A stretch of DNA of 64,000 nucleotides from Myrmaecium sp. VS I D KN 1 (taxonomy: Eukaryota > Ascomycota > Dothideomycetes > Valsariales > Valsariaceae). The stretch covers positions 62,001 to 126,000 of the forward strand of contig JADQAV010000015.1 in assembly GCA_019775845.1 (NCBI GenBank), given 5' to 3'. The stretch's first letter is position 1. Each line of letters begins with the position of its first letter. A model generated the notes under the pieces. It ran no database searches. It was not told where the DNA came from and saw only the letters and a list, made by a program, of their open reading frames with translations. Both the position numbers and the translations under genes were made by a program. This document shows positions 1 to 13,412 of this stretch, piece by piece.

Positions 1-1850
1 CCTTAACCGGTGTAGACCTCTAACTTAAAAAAGCGAGCTAATAAGGATGCGACTATTACCCTATCTAAGAAGAAAAGGCCTAGCTCTAGCCCTACTACCC
101 CTATATAATCTAATAATAAAACCCTAATACCCGCTAGTAAGGAGCCCAAAGAGCTCCTTATTAAGGAGGAAGTTATTATATATAATTATATCTACTAAAA
201 AGATAGTAAAGTTAATTATAATCTATACCTTATTACAGATAAACGGCTAAAGGATAGATAGAATAAATTTAAGGAGAGTTATAATATAACTACTAAGTAG
301 GGCGTATTAGCGTAGCTATGATATAAAAAAAGTAATTTTTATTATACTATCTCTAGTAAGTTATATTCGGAAGCTAGCTCTTGATATTTTTTACTTATAT
401 TATAAAGGTAACTTAGAGGAATAGTTTACTAGATACTATAATAGCGAGGACTATAAAATAGGGTTTCTTACTTAACTATGGATAATACCTCGAATAATAA
501 GATATTATATAACGCTCTGAATAGCCTAATATAGAAATATATAAGAGAAACCCGGTATTTAATAGTATAATAAGAGTATATTATATATTATATACTATTC
601 AGTTATATATAAAAGTATTCCTGCGAGTCCTCTCTATCGACCTTATAACCGAATAGAGGCGTAATTAGGAGGAGGAATATAATAGTCTTCCTTATACTAT
701 TATAGTTTTATATAAGATTATATATAGAAAGGTACGTAAGGGAAATATATAAGGTACTAAGTCTTAACTTTAATCTAGCTTTATAAACTCGCTATTTATA
801 TATATTGCTTACTGGAATAGAAGAGGATATTTTTTAATCTTTAGGTAAAGTCTAAATATTAAAAGCGTACCCTTCTCCGCGATATTAAAATATAATAGTT
901 ATTATTTATTTTAATATATATTAGATATTACCTCTTAAAGGATATTATTATAGAGTATATCTAGTCCCGGGATAATTCTAACTTATTAACTCTTCTATTA
1001 TTTAGTTTTAAGTAGAAGATTATCTAGTATATTATCTTCGTCCTCCGGCCCTTTAAAGAATAGACTTAGTATATAGGCGAGTACTAAGGAGTATTAGTTA
1101 ATATAGTACTTAAGGTATATAATACCCTCTTTAACTATATTAAGAAATACGAGGAAGAGCTATTAAAGCGGAATAATAAATAGAGTACTTATCTCTAGTA
1201 GGCTCTATAAGCTATAAAGGTTAAGCTCTATTACTATTATTTTTAGGCGGATATTTAAAGATTAGTACTACTCTTATTAGGACTTATTCTTACTCTGAAA
1301 ATAAGCTTATTTACTTCTAAAATAACTAGTCGTTCTAGGATAATAGTATTAACTAGTTATACCTTTACTAGTCGTAATTTATAGATTATTATAATTTAAG
1401 TTACGGATATTTTAAGCTATAGAATAGGTCTATTATAGTAAAACCTACTATAGTAGGTAAGCTAAACCTCTAATTACTTATAAGAATAAATTCTCCTAGT
1501 CTAGAGTAGAATATATAAGGTTTATCGGAAACCGAATAATATATTTAAAGCCTTATTTACTATAGTCTTAATATTCTCTAGTCGTAGGTTAAAATTAAAC
1601 TATAGTTTCTTATATTTATAAGAATAGTATAGGATATCCTAGTAATTCCGGCTTCGGGAAACTATATTAAAAGGGTATTTAATATTAGGAGGGATATCTA
1701 TAACTATTAGTAAAGCGGGCTTTTAGTAGCTACAATTAATATATTTATACGGGTTAGATATTACTATATCGTAAATTAGAAAGCTTAAAGAGATATTAGG
1801 GTAGAAGAACTAGCGGAAGAGTAGGAAGACAATATACTATATAGCCGTTA
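1..1850 (+). mobile_element. hAT transposase fossil A (left end outside the window)
   Basis: Conceptual translation around 1,110-1,280 resembles the middle of hAT-family transposases: a Tyr-Asn-rich segment, then a charged Lys-Glu helix, then an Ala/Lys helix leading to the Ile-Leu-Asp-Pro-like region. The same string of conserved blocks occurs in reverse orientation at about 3,400-4,800 (fossil B), which supports a real element. The coding sense is disrupted throughout by RIP-type changes, so it is a dead copy. The 5' end lies before base 1. The 3' border is uncertain; a tandem array and fossil B follow. The hAT family call rests on weak but ordered similarity. Confidence 0.5.
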
Positions 1851-1870
1851 ACTAGGCTCCCTACGGATAG

Positions 1871-2092
1871 AGATAGGTTAGATAGAATATAATTAAATCT
1901 AATTAAGTAATTTAGGCTTTAGAACCTTATATTAAAGTCTTATAGCCGGTAGATAGGCCGTGGCGGATAGAATCGAATTTAATTAAGTATTTTAGGCTCT
2001 AGAACCTTATATAAAAGTCTTATATATAGTAGGTAGGCCGTGGCGGATAGAATTAAATTAGAGTAAGTACTTTAGGCTCTAAAACCTAATAA
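1871..2092. repeat. 80-bp tandem repeat, about 2.8 copies
   Basis: The word AGGCCG/AGGTTA recurs at 1,875, 1,955 and 2,035, giving an exact period of 80 bp. Copies 2 and 3 share the GC-rich core AGGCCGTGGCGGATAG. All three share a block ending in AGAACCTTATA and AAAGTCTTATA. The array sits just downstream of hAT fossil A. Confidence 0.8.
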
Positions 2093-2309
2093 TAATATGA
2101 AGGATAACTTTCTTATTAAATTTAATCTCTTAATTATTTCTAGTAAAGTCTTCTATTCTTTAATTATCCCGGTCTTTAAGCTAGCGGTTATATTAGCTAA
2201 TAAGGTTATTTATATTACTCTCCGGGGTTAGCTATACCCGGTAAATTCGGAGATACTCTAATAAAGTCGGAGATATATTAGAAAAATTTTTAGGAGCTAA
2301 AACCCGACC

Positions 2310-5300
2310 TAGGGTGGCCCATCCGGTTAGCAGACCCGAGCTAACTAAAACCCAACGGGTTTTTTAGTTAGTAAGGACCCTGGATTCTTAGTTCGGGTCG
2401 GGTTTTAGCTAGACGATTTTAGCTTTAGTTAGCTCGGTTTTTTTTTTAGTATACTAAGAATTTTCTTAGAAATATCTATAGTTTCTCTAATATTTTCTAC
2501 TTACCTTACGACCCCCGCGCTATCCGCGGCCCGTTTATAGTACTTCTCTTCTCCTCGTCCTTAATCCTCTTAGATTAATTAGGTATTTTAAATATTTTTA
2601 AAAAGCCTTAGATACTTAGAGCCCCTTATTTATATTAAGAGCTAAATCCTTTAATATTATACGGAAATATTAATTACCTATTAAAGTAAAAATTATATAG
2701 AAATATATATAAGGGTTTTATATAAGGTCTAAACGCCCCCCTAGTTATAAATAAATTAATCTATAGTATTAACTTATTTTTATCCGCGGCGATCCTACTC
2801 GATATCTACTTAGGATATAGAAGCGTTTAAGCGGCCTTTATAACTCGCTATACTCTATATACTCCTAGCTAGATAATTTATACTCTTATAAATTAGTACG
2901 AGGAGATAACTACCGTACTCTCTTCCTCTTACCTAACGCCTAAGATAATATAGCTATATTATTATTATCCTCTTTATTACTTTAGAGTATATTAATTATA
3001 TTATCTATTTCTCGAGTATAGCTATCTACTCTAAGTAGTAACTCTTTAATCTTATTATCCTCCGAGCTTTTAGAAAGGTAGAAAATAGTAGACTCTAGCT
3101 TCTAATATTCTACCTCCTAGCTATTATTATCTTCTTACTCCTTAACTACCTTTTTAATAGAATTACTCTTTTCTGAAGCTTTTCTAGTCGTAATATACTA
3201 ATACTTAACCTATATAAGTATATTAATAATTATTACCGAAAGCCTATTTCTCTTATAGTAGTAGATATCTCTTCTAATATTAAATACTCTCTTAATATAA
3301 TTCCTAGACGCGGGAACTACTAGAATATCTCGGGCTATCTATATAAGGGTAAGAAATTACGGTTCGATTACTACCTAGGACTAAAGAATATATATACTAT
3401 ATTAAACTAGGCTTCGGATATAGCGCTTAGCCTTAAATATATCTTATATATTCTAATTCTTTACTATATATAAGTTTTATATAAGTAACTATAAGTTTAG
3501 TTTACCTACGATCCTAGGTTTTATTATAGTAATACTATCTTTTAGCTCTAGGAATAGATACTTTAAGTTATAATACTTAATAAACTACGTCTAATATAAG
3601 TAAGCCTAGTTAATATTATTATTTTTAAATAAGGGATAGTTCTAAAAGTAAGAGAGTTTTTTCTTAAGATTAAGGATAATCCCTAATAAGAGTAGTACCG
3701 ATCTCTAGATATCCGCCTAAGAATAGTAGTAATATAGCTTTACCTTCGATACCTATAGAGTTTATTAGAGATAACTACCCTATCTACTATTATAATACTA
3801 TAAGAGGCTTTCCTTATAGCTCTTAATATAGTCGAATAGCTTATTATATACCTTAAATACCGTATTAATTAATACCTTATAATACTTACCTATATACTAG
3901 GTCTATTATTTAAATAGCCGGAGTATAAAGATAATATACCGGACTACTTTCTACTTAAAACTCGATAGTAGTAGGGTTAAGAGGTTAAGATTATTATAGG
4001 CCTATATAAACTCCGTAATAGTATCCTTTAATAGATAGTATTAGATATTAGAACGAATAAAGACTACTATATCTTAACGTCCCGAAGTAGAGTATGCTTT
4101 TAATACTAGCTCTTTAACTAGAGGTTAAGGAATATCCTCTCCTATTCTAGTAAGCTATAGATATATATAGCTAATTTATAAAGCTAAATAGAAAGTTAGG
4201 ACTAATAACCTTATATATTTCCCTTATATACCTTTCTATATATAATTTTATACGAAATTATTATAGTCTCGGGAAGATTACTATACTCTTTATCCTAGTT
4301 ATAACCCTATTTAATAGCGAGGTTAATAGAAAGTACCCTAAGGAATACTTTTATATATAACTAGATTATATATAATATATAATATACTTTTATTATACTA
4401 TTAAATATTATATTTTCCCTTATATACTTATATATAAAGCTATTAAGCGTATCGCGGAGGGTCTTATTATTCGAGGCGTTATCCGTAGTTATATAGGTAA
4501 TTCTTTTCTATAACTCTCGCTAGCGTAGAACGTAATATACTATTATTCTAAGATTACTACTAGTATAGGGGCTAATAACCTCCTTAAAGTTAATTATAAC
4601 TTCTCTTAGATCTTAGTCCTTTATAATAAATAAGCCTAGGAGAGCTAGGAATAATATATTATTAAAACTAGTCTAATAAGTTAAAGTAAGACTAATCTTA
4701 GTCCCGGGGTCTAAACTATCTAGAATATAACTATTAATTTAATCCGATAGGGATACTAGTAAGCAGCGAATTAATACTATATAAAATTAGTATATACTAT
4801 AAGAGTAGTATTTATATTATATACTACGGCTAGGGAGCTTTATATTACGATAGAAGAAATAGAGGAGCTCTTAGAAGATAGGGGACTTAATAATTCTAAA
4901 AGGAAGGTTATTCTCTATAATAAAGAGAAGAATAAGCTCCTAGAATCGGTCCTTCGAGAAATTATTTATAAATTAATATATTTAGGGTATATTCTAGATT
5001 ATTAGTATTAGGGACGTAAATAGGACTAAGAGAAACTAATAGTTTATTATAAAAACGGTTTAATTCGGCTAGAGATACTACTTATATAACGGCTTTAATA
5101 TATTATTATAGTATTTATACTAGAGTTAAAAACCTTAGTATACTAGATCGCGCTTAAATATTACTTATAAAGTTTAACGGGGGTCTTATCCGCTACTTAA
5201 GCCGCTTTCTTAAAACCTATATACTTTACTAATAAAGGTTTCTACTATTCCGGGTATTTAATTATAGAAGTATATACCCTTCCCGCCTAATTATATATCC

Positions 5301-5811
5301 TAATAGATTAGAAGAAAGGTATACTTTACTACTAAATATAGAAGGCCGTATTATATAAAAGGTTATATATAATATAGTTACCGGTTAGGGAGAGGGATAC
5401 CTCTAGTAGGATAAGAAGTTATATATATCCTATTATAGGGTCCGGTTCTTTAGATTAAGGGCGCTCTTAAGAAAGGTCGTAAGATATCTATAACCTAAAT
5501 AATATCTATAGAGGATACTCTATAATTAATAGTAATAATAGACGCGGCAACGATAATAAAAATAACGGTATTAATAACTAAGATATTTTAGGTTTAAGAG
5601 GTATCTTAATACGGCTAAGAGAGGGATATAAGGGTTTTCTATAAGAATAGAGAAATAGTATTACTATTAGAATTTTAGAAAATTTTTCCGAGGATAGCTA
5701 AAGGACTAGGAGGTCTCTAAGCTCGTATACTAAGAATATAAGAGTTTTATATAAGACTTAGGAGCTATAGTTACTTTATTATTATTTATAAATCTATATA
5801 GGGCTATTATA
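2310..5811 (-). mobile_element. hAT transposase fossil B, inverted relative to A
   Basis: The left end TAGGGTGGCCC at 2,310 matches the terminal repeat of the well-defined hAT copy at 9,594. Reverse complement of about 3,400-4,800 aligns block by block with fossil A (for example 4,141-4,260 with 700-830, and 3,671-3,760 with 1,201-1,270). The proposed right end GGGCTATTATA at 5,801-5,811 fits a terminal repeat after C-to-T change except at one base. It is followed by GACCCGAC, close to AACCCGAC before the left end. The implied length of 3.5 kb is normal for an autonomous hAT. The left end and transposase are fairly secure; the right end is tentative. Confidence 0.5.
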
Positions 5812-8800
5812 GACCCGACTTTTTAAGTCTACTATTATCTTATTAAGAGGGGTATATATATAGCTTAATACCTGTAATAGAATACCCTAAGTATTATTAC
5901 CTCGCTATTACCTGCCGTAAATTCTATAAAGGACCGACCTTTAGTATATCCTTAATATTCGGACCTTCTCGTATAAAACTCTATCTACTAAACTTCCTAA
6001 CTTAGGTAGCGCTCCAGAATCTTAAAGATATTAAATAAAGCGTCAGCTAGTTTAGCCGTATTACCTATAAACCCCTCTTAATTACCCGAGGGTATTTCGC
6101 TAAATAAACTAATCTCTTTAAGTAAAGACTTATTAGTTATTATAGTATCTATATTAGTAGAGCTACTAAGTCTATCGTCTTAAATTATAATTACCTCGCT
6201 ATTATTACCTTAGTCGTCTAGCTTAGGGATCTCCTACTTATCGAACTATAAGCTATAATTATAATTATAAATATTAATAGTTATATAGTTACGTTTTATA
6301 TACTATTATTTATCTTTCTTACCTTTAATAAATTTTTCTATTTCTAGTACTACTTATACGGTAGATAGACCGGTTAAGTAAAGGTCTATATAGCTATTAG
6401 CTAAATATATTTATTCTAGATATTAAATTAGACTGCCTAGCCGCGTAACGCGACGCTAGAATATTTATTATTAAATTTTCTAATCCCGTTTAAAATCTTT
6501 TAACTTTACTTAACTTTATAGCTTTAAGTATCGCTTTTTTAGTTATACGGGAAATAAGGGATACTAAGCGATATAAGTAGATACTAAATAAGTAAAACTA
6601 GGTCGACTTACTTAGGGCAGAATATTTATATAAGGTTTTTAAGCCTCTTCGCTTAAAACCTTCTAGACCTCTTCTTTCTTATAATCTACCTCTAGCTAGT
6701 ATTTAGTATTAATATAGTACTTTAAAGCACGCTAACTAAGCTCTAACTATTTTCTTTACTTAAGTTTCTAGTTTATTATCTTTTTTTTAAGCACCTACTA
6801 GACGTCCTAATTACCTATAGCTAATCTAATACTATATCCTAAAATATTATATATATTAGCCTAGCTATTTTCTTATATAGTCTAGACTAGTTAAATTTAT
6901 TATAGTCCTCTCTAGTTTTAACGAAGGCCTTTACGGACGTCGTTAGGTTAAGGAAGCTCTTATAAGTATAATACGTAGTAATATAATTAGTATTATTAAC
7001 CTTCTTCTTATTCTTATAGTTAGTAGTCTCTATAATCGTACTATAGGTTAATAGGAAGATTAGCTTAGAGAACCTTATATAAAACCCTTATATATATATA
7101 CCTTATTAATTAAGAGTATCTCTTTATAAACTAACGGTTAGAGTATTATTATAATATAGTTAAGGTCGGCGTTATTAAAATTAGTATATAAGGACGCGCT
7201 AGTAGAAAGTAGACTAGCGCGTTTCTTACGTATATAATAAATATTACTAATATATATACCTACCTCCTCTAAGCTATATTTATATAGTTTCTTTAATAAT
7301 ATATCTTACCTACTAGCCCTAAACGTCCTAAACTATATTACTTTATAATTACTATAGCTAGAGTTAAATATAATACTAGCGTAGGTCTTAGTAAAAGTAA
7401 GAATAAAGGTATATAATTCGCTATAGTTCCTATTTATAGGAGGCTAGTATTTAAAGTTCTATATAAAGTACTAGCCGACCGTAGTAGAGCTATACCTATA
7501 CTAGTCCCTCGTTATAAATACCGATTTAAAGCCGGTAGTAAGTAGCTTATTAAGAACTTATAAATACCTATCTATTTAGTACTAAACTACTACTAGCTAC
7601 AGCGCTATATAAGATTTATCGCTACTAAAAGTTAACTAAGCTACTTTGTTATAAATTACTCTTTATAAGACTAGTTAGAGAGATCGTCTATAAATTTAAG
7701 TTAGATTTAAGGTTTTAAGTAAGCGTAATTATAGCTCTCTAAGAGGTAACGGAGGTATATCTAGTTAATAACTTTAAATATATATCTACCTTATATTAGA
7801 TAGTTTTTCTTTATACTAATTAGGTATTAAATATTAATCTTTATACTATTTACGCTGAGAGAGTAACTATATAAAGTAAAGATATAAGCCTTACTAGAAG
7901 GCTTAGGGAGGGTATTAAGGCGGCTAGATAATTAATAAGAAGAAAAAAAATAGTAAATCTATAATTATAGTATAGATAAATACTATATATAGACTATAAA
8001 AGATTAGTATTTAAGAAATAAACTTTTCTACTATAAGCTAGTCCTTTTAAAAATATTATATTAATTATCTATATTAATATAGTTTATTAATTAATAATAT
8101 CTAATTAAAAGCCGTCTATCCTTTCCGTTTAAAATAGTAAGTTTTATAAGTAGAGAAGTATAAGTAAATCTAAACCTATATCGTTACTTAAAATATGTAG
8201 ATTTAAGTATAATTTAAAATAAAAAAATAAGAACTTAAAATTTAACTAAATACTATAATATAATAGGGTAGTAATATAAATCGAGTATATTAACTATTAG
8301 ACCGATAGGATTAATATATTAAACTTTTAAAAAAATTAACCTCGGCGTACTTAAGATAAAATAGAAACTAATTTATAATCTTATTATTAATTTATAGAAG
8401 CTAGATAGCCTAAGCTCCTTAAATATCCCGGTATATATAAATAGAAACTACTTTAGTTATTTTATAGTAAGTAGTATATACTAATTAGTACTATCTATAG
8501 ACCCACCTACCTAAAGAGAAGAAATACTAATACTACGTACCTGTAATATATTAACTAGCTAACGCTAGCTAGATAATAATATTCGAATATTATAACGGGG
8601 GGTAGTTCCTTAAGTATTTAGAGGAATATTATAGTTCTAAAGATAAATACTTTAATTAAATAGTTCCTATTTAGTTCGTAGCGAGCGTATAATAAGATAA
8701 GCCTATATATAGAACGGGACTTCTCTCTATTTCTTATTAGTAGTTCTAACCTAGCTATATAATAATATATAGAAAAATCTAATCTTAATTTTAAAGTTAC

Positions 8801-9585
8801 TCTAGGGGGCGCGTAGGAAGATAGCTAGAGTACTATAAGAAGAAATACTATAGTTCTCCGGGTAGTATAGGATATTATTATTTCTTTCTACCTTATTCCT
8901 AAACGTAATAACGCGAGGGTATAGGTAAACTCCTAGAGGTAGAGGCTAACTAGCTATTACCGATAAGTAAGTTTAAATCTTAAAGAATATAAAGTAGTAG
9001 TATAAGGCTATTATAATATCCTAGCTATATTAAAGGGTAAGCCCGGTTACTAGAAGAGTTATCTATAGTAGCTTACTAAGGGTATATATAGACTTAAAAT
9101 CTAGTAGGATAGAGGGGCCTAAGTATTTTACTTAGGGAGACTTAGATATAAGGCTTTTATATAAGATTTTAGACCCGATTAATAAGAGGAGAAAGACCCG
9201 GATAGATTTAAGTATTAATAAGATATACCGGGCTTTAATATAGCGGCTTTATTATTATTAATAGTAGCTAGTTTAACTTTAGAGGCTAGAGATAAATTTA
9301 GTTTACTATTAGGGCTTATCTAGACCTACTCGGGCGATAACCCTAATATAAGGCTTTTATATAAGGGTAAACGGTATAGAATTAGGGATCTATTATAGTA
9401 TAGACTTTAAGATTAAATTATAGAGGGACTATAATAGCTTCCTAGTATATAAATATTTAGTTCTATACTCTCCTAGCTAAATAATATATAATAGCTACTT
9501 CTTAACTCCCTATACTACTATATCCCTATCTATTATATAGTTTTTATCTACCTTATCTTAAATAAAGCTAGGTAGTAGGTCCAGC
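5812..9585. other. Unassigned RIP-mutated sequence
   Basis: No ORF, RNA gene or family signature could be recognised. The dinucleotide profile is the same CpA/TpG-poor one as the rest of the block. Motifs such as GGCTTTTATATAAG recur (9,153 and 9,352). It is probably mutated repeat DNA. Confidence 0.5.
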
Positions 9586-9593
9586 GGCTCTAC
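9586..9593. repeat. Target site duplication, left copy
   Basis: GGCTCTAC lies directly before the terminal TAGGGTAG of the hAT copy and is repeated exactly at 10,513-10,520. Confidence 0.9.
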
Positions 9594-10512
9594 TAGGGTA
9601 GCTTATTTAGTACTAAATACTAACTAAACAGGGTCCCTACTAACTAGTAAAAAACCCGTGCTAAAAATAGGGGGGCCCTACTAACTTCAAAAAAAACCGT
9701 GCTAAAAATTTAGACGAAAAAAAAAACCCGAAAAACCCTAAAAAAAATTATTTATAGGAGCTCGGTTTCCCACTTTAAAAATCCCAAGAAATCTAATTAA
9801 TTAAGATTTAAAAAATTAAAATTAGTATAGCCTAGCTATCTAGGTATTTATTTAGATTTTTCTAGATTTTTCTAGATTTTTTTTCTGATTTTTTTTTCCC
9901 TAGAAAAAAATCATTTTTTATTTTTTCTTATATTAAATATCTAAAGATACTAAGCTTTTATAACTTTTATAGATTATAGAGATACTAGTAAGTATAATAC
10001 TATTTTTTTAATATTATTATTTATTTTATTTAAAAAGTTAGTCCGTTTTTCCGGGTTCTTTAGAAAGTATCCTACCTTAACTATAGAAATTTTATAAAAG
10101 ATAAGATTATTAATTAAAAATCTTCTAACTTTTTATTCCTTTAATAAAAAAAAATTAAAAAATACTATATATACCTTTATATATCTAGACTCTTAGGAAT
10201 AAAGTAATATAGATATAAATCTATAAATATCTAGGTTAAAAATAAATTAAAAAGATAAAAAAAATAAAAAAAAATAAAAAAGGCCTAAAAAATCCTAAAA
10301 AATCCTAAAAAATTCTAAAAAATCCTAAAAAATCGGTAAAAATCCGGGATTATCGGAATCATATCGGCTAAATTTCTAGCAGCTAAAACTCGACCCGTGC
10401 TAAATCCTCCCTACTAAAACCCGACCCGAACTAAAAAAATAGGAGCTCTACTAACTAAAAAACCCGACGGGTTTTAGCTAGTACGGGTTTACTAACTAAA
10501 AGGGCTACCCTA
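9594..10512. mobile_element. Non-autonomous hAT element (919 bp)
   Basis: The element starts with TAGGGTAGCTT and ends with AGGGCTACCCTA, an imperfect terminal inverted repeat of hAT type (CAGGG with the first C changed to T). A perfect 8-bp duplication, GGCTCTAC, flanks it; 8 bp is the hAT target-site length. The arms are rich in runs such as ACTAACTAAA and ACCCG with poly-A stretches, and the centre is AT-rich with short AAAAAATCC repeats near 10,280-10,340. It has no coding capacity, so it must have moved with a transposase made elsewhere. The intact duplication shows that it inserted into the surrounding sequence as one unit. Confidence 0.85.
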
Positions 10513-10520
10513 GGCTCTAC
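10513..10520. repeat. Target site duplication, right copy
   Basis: GGCTCTAC is identical to the copy at 9,586-9,593 and directly follows the terminal CCCTA. Confidence 0.9.
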
Positions 10521-13149
10521 TTCTTCTCTTTCCTCGCCTAGGTAATTATTTAGATCTTCTAACTTAGTATAGATTAGTTTTCTATTATTTTACTTCTTAA
10601 TACCCTAGGCCTATAGAACCCTCTCTAACTCCTTATTATAGTCCTTAACTATAGCTATATAACCCTGTATTACTCTAGCCTTATATAGGGCTTTATAATA
10701 AGCCCTAATAATATCCTTACGGTTAATACGCTTTAATTAAATAGATATTAGTATAAATATTAATAATAGAAGACTTAGAGTTACTTATATTATAACCCTA
10801 TAGGCGAGTTAATTCTTATTAATCTTCTTCTCTCCTACTCGCTATCGCGCCCTAGCGTTCTTCGATAGTTACTAATTACGCTTTATTAATTTTATTAATA
10901 AGCGGATTTATAAAGAATCTCGCCTAAGTAGCGACGAAGTCCCCTATATAAAGAGTTAATAATTATTTTAATAGTATATCTTAGGTATAACTTACCTAAT
11001 ACTCCCTAATAGAAGTTTATTTTCTCGAAAATAGGCTAAGAAAGCTTAGCCTCCTTTAGTATAAGTTTATTCTTCTTATAAAATTTATCTTACCTACTAT
11101 GTAATCTCTATTCTACCTTTAGATATATATTATAGTTAACCTTCCCGTCTTCTCTTATAATATAATTACTAAGACTAATATCTTCTAATTTAAATAATCG
11201 TAGGGCTTATAGGGATAAAGGTAGTTTAGTTATTAAATAAGAGTATTCGGCTCCTTTTTAATCTTATTCTTCTTTACTAGTATATATAGGGGGTCCTTAT
11301 TCTTTCGCTTTTTAAACGTAAGTATTAAGAGGGGGTAGAGAGAGGAGTATCCGGGTTTCGCTTCTAATACCTTATTATAACTAAACTCAGACGGGCTTAG
11401 TAATAATATAAGTAACTCCGCGGATTCGCTTATTATAGGCGGTACGTTATTAGCTTATATTAGTCGTAGTTTATAGCTAAAGGGACCTTCTTATCTAATA
11501 TAGATATTATAGGTTACTTATCCTTACCCTTACCCTTACTTAGAGTCTTTAGAGACTTTAGGGTCTCTAGAATTTTTAGAGTCTTCTTAGGCGTCTATTT
11601 AGAGGTTTAGCTTTTAGCCTTTAGGGTTAATAGTAGCGAAGTAGTCGCCGGGGTTAAGATACTTTTCTTAGACTTAGTTTATAGTATCTTCCTATTAGTA
11701 TATAGACTATAGTTATATAAGCGTTAGGTACGGGCTATATGCGTTAATATAGAACTAGTGTATTTATTATTATTATTTTAAATTTAGCTGGTTATAAGCG
11801 ATTAGATAAGCGTATATAGATAACTACTTAAAATTAAAATTTTAGGGTATTATAATAACTAGTACTATAATTCTCTATAATACGTACTATAATTCCCTAT
11901 AACGCGCGCCAGATTTCCCCTATTATACGTACTATTAGTTATATATAGGTATTTTATATTTAGTATCCCTAACTCTAGCTAGGTCTCCTTATTACTAATA
12001 CTCTATAGAATAATACTTAAGATTAAAGATATAGAAATACTCCGTAAGCTTAAGGAAGTAGTAAAAAAGGTAATAGGTATACTTTTATACTATTTCTACT
12101 CGCGTTAACTTTCTTTAGCTAACTATATAAATAGCCGGATAGAATAATAGCTAAGCTAATACTTTAGCTAATACGTAAGGTATAAACCGTTCTTTTATAC
12201 CTTACTATAGTTATCTTATCTAGATATATAGATACTACGATAAGTAATATAGCTAGTATATAAGACTTCTATATAAGGCGATAATACGCTTATAAACTAT
12301 TATATAACTAGGCGGATCTAACACCGGATTAAACAAGGTTTAAAGTATATAAGGCTTTTATATAAGGTTATAATACTCTAATAGAAGGCTTTAGGTTCTA
12401 ATAAGGCTGGGGCAGCCAGTAAGGCTAATACTAAGATAGAGGATATTAAAAGTAATAAAGATAATAATACCGACGGTAAATTCTATAATCTACCTATTCC
12501 TTATATATTCTAATATATTATAGATAACTTTATACTAATTATAGTCCTCGTATAGACCTCGGGGGAAAAGATAGTCTTTTAAGCTATAATCCTTAATATT
12601 ATTAAGAATATTAGCTATAGGTAGCTAGGTAAATATCTAATCACGTGTAAGGGCCTAAATATACTTAAGTTAGCCGTAGAAGCTTATATCCTTAACTTAT
12701 TAATAAATAATATCCGATCTATATACTTATATTATATATAATTAACTAACTACTTTAAAGCTTAAGTTAGTTTTTATAATAATACTCTACGTGCTGGTAA
12801 ACTTAAGTAAATATTAAATATAGTAGTTTATATATTCGCTTACTATCTATCGATCTTAAGATCTTATAAGAACCCTAATCCTATATAATATTTTACTACT
12901 AATAATTTATAGCCCTTAGTTTAAGTAAGCCTAAGGCGGCTTCTACGGCCCCGTTAACTCTAAAGACTAGTTAAGTAAAGCTATTAACTCTAAGAACTAG
13001 TCGGGCGAAGCTATCCCGCGGTAGTAAGACCCTAACTAGGGGTAAGAAATAATTAGGTAGATAGATAAATAGCCTTATAATATAATAATTAGCTTTTAAA
13101 GGGATATATTAAAGTATTAAAGTAGTATAGAAAAGTTTAAAAGGCCTTC
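10521..13149. other. Unassigned RIP-mutated sequence
   Basis: No gene or family could be identified. It is continuous with 5,812-9,585 if the hAT insertion is ignored. A patch at 12,310-12,430 keeps several CpA and TpG sites, unlike its surroundings. Confidence 0.5.
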
Positions 13150-13412
13150 TACTATAAATAGATATCCCGGGTTTTTCGGGTTTTTAATAGGTTCTGAGGT
13201 TCGGGTTTAGTTAGTTTCGGGTTAGTAGAGCCTCCAAATTTTTAGCTCGGGGTTTTTTTTTTTTTAGTTAGCTGGACCTCTGTTTAGTTAGCTTTCGGAA
13301 CCCGATAGGCTACCTTAACCTAACCTAAACTAAAAAATTAGGGTCTCTGCTAGCTAAAAAAACCTATCGGGTTTTAGCTAGAATTAGGTTTCCGACTAAA
13401 TAGGCCACCCTA
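13150..13412. mobile_element. hAT terminal arm, inverted and truncated
   Basis: The right end GGCCACCCTA at 13,403-13,412 is the reverse complement of the TAGGGTGGCC end at 2,310. Read on the minus strand, the next 250 bp follow the left arm of the 9,594 element: CTAACTAAACAG, a poly-A stretch, CTAAAAATTT, then AACCCGAAAAACCC. No matching 8-bp duplication of the right flank GTCTTAAA was found on the left side, so this is a broken end or a nested remnant. Confidence 0.6.
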
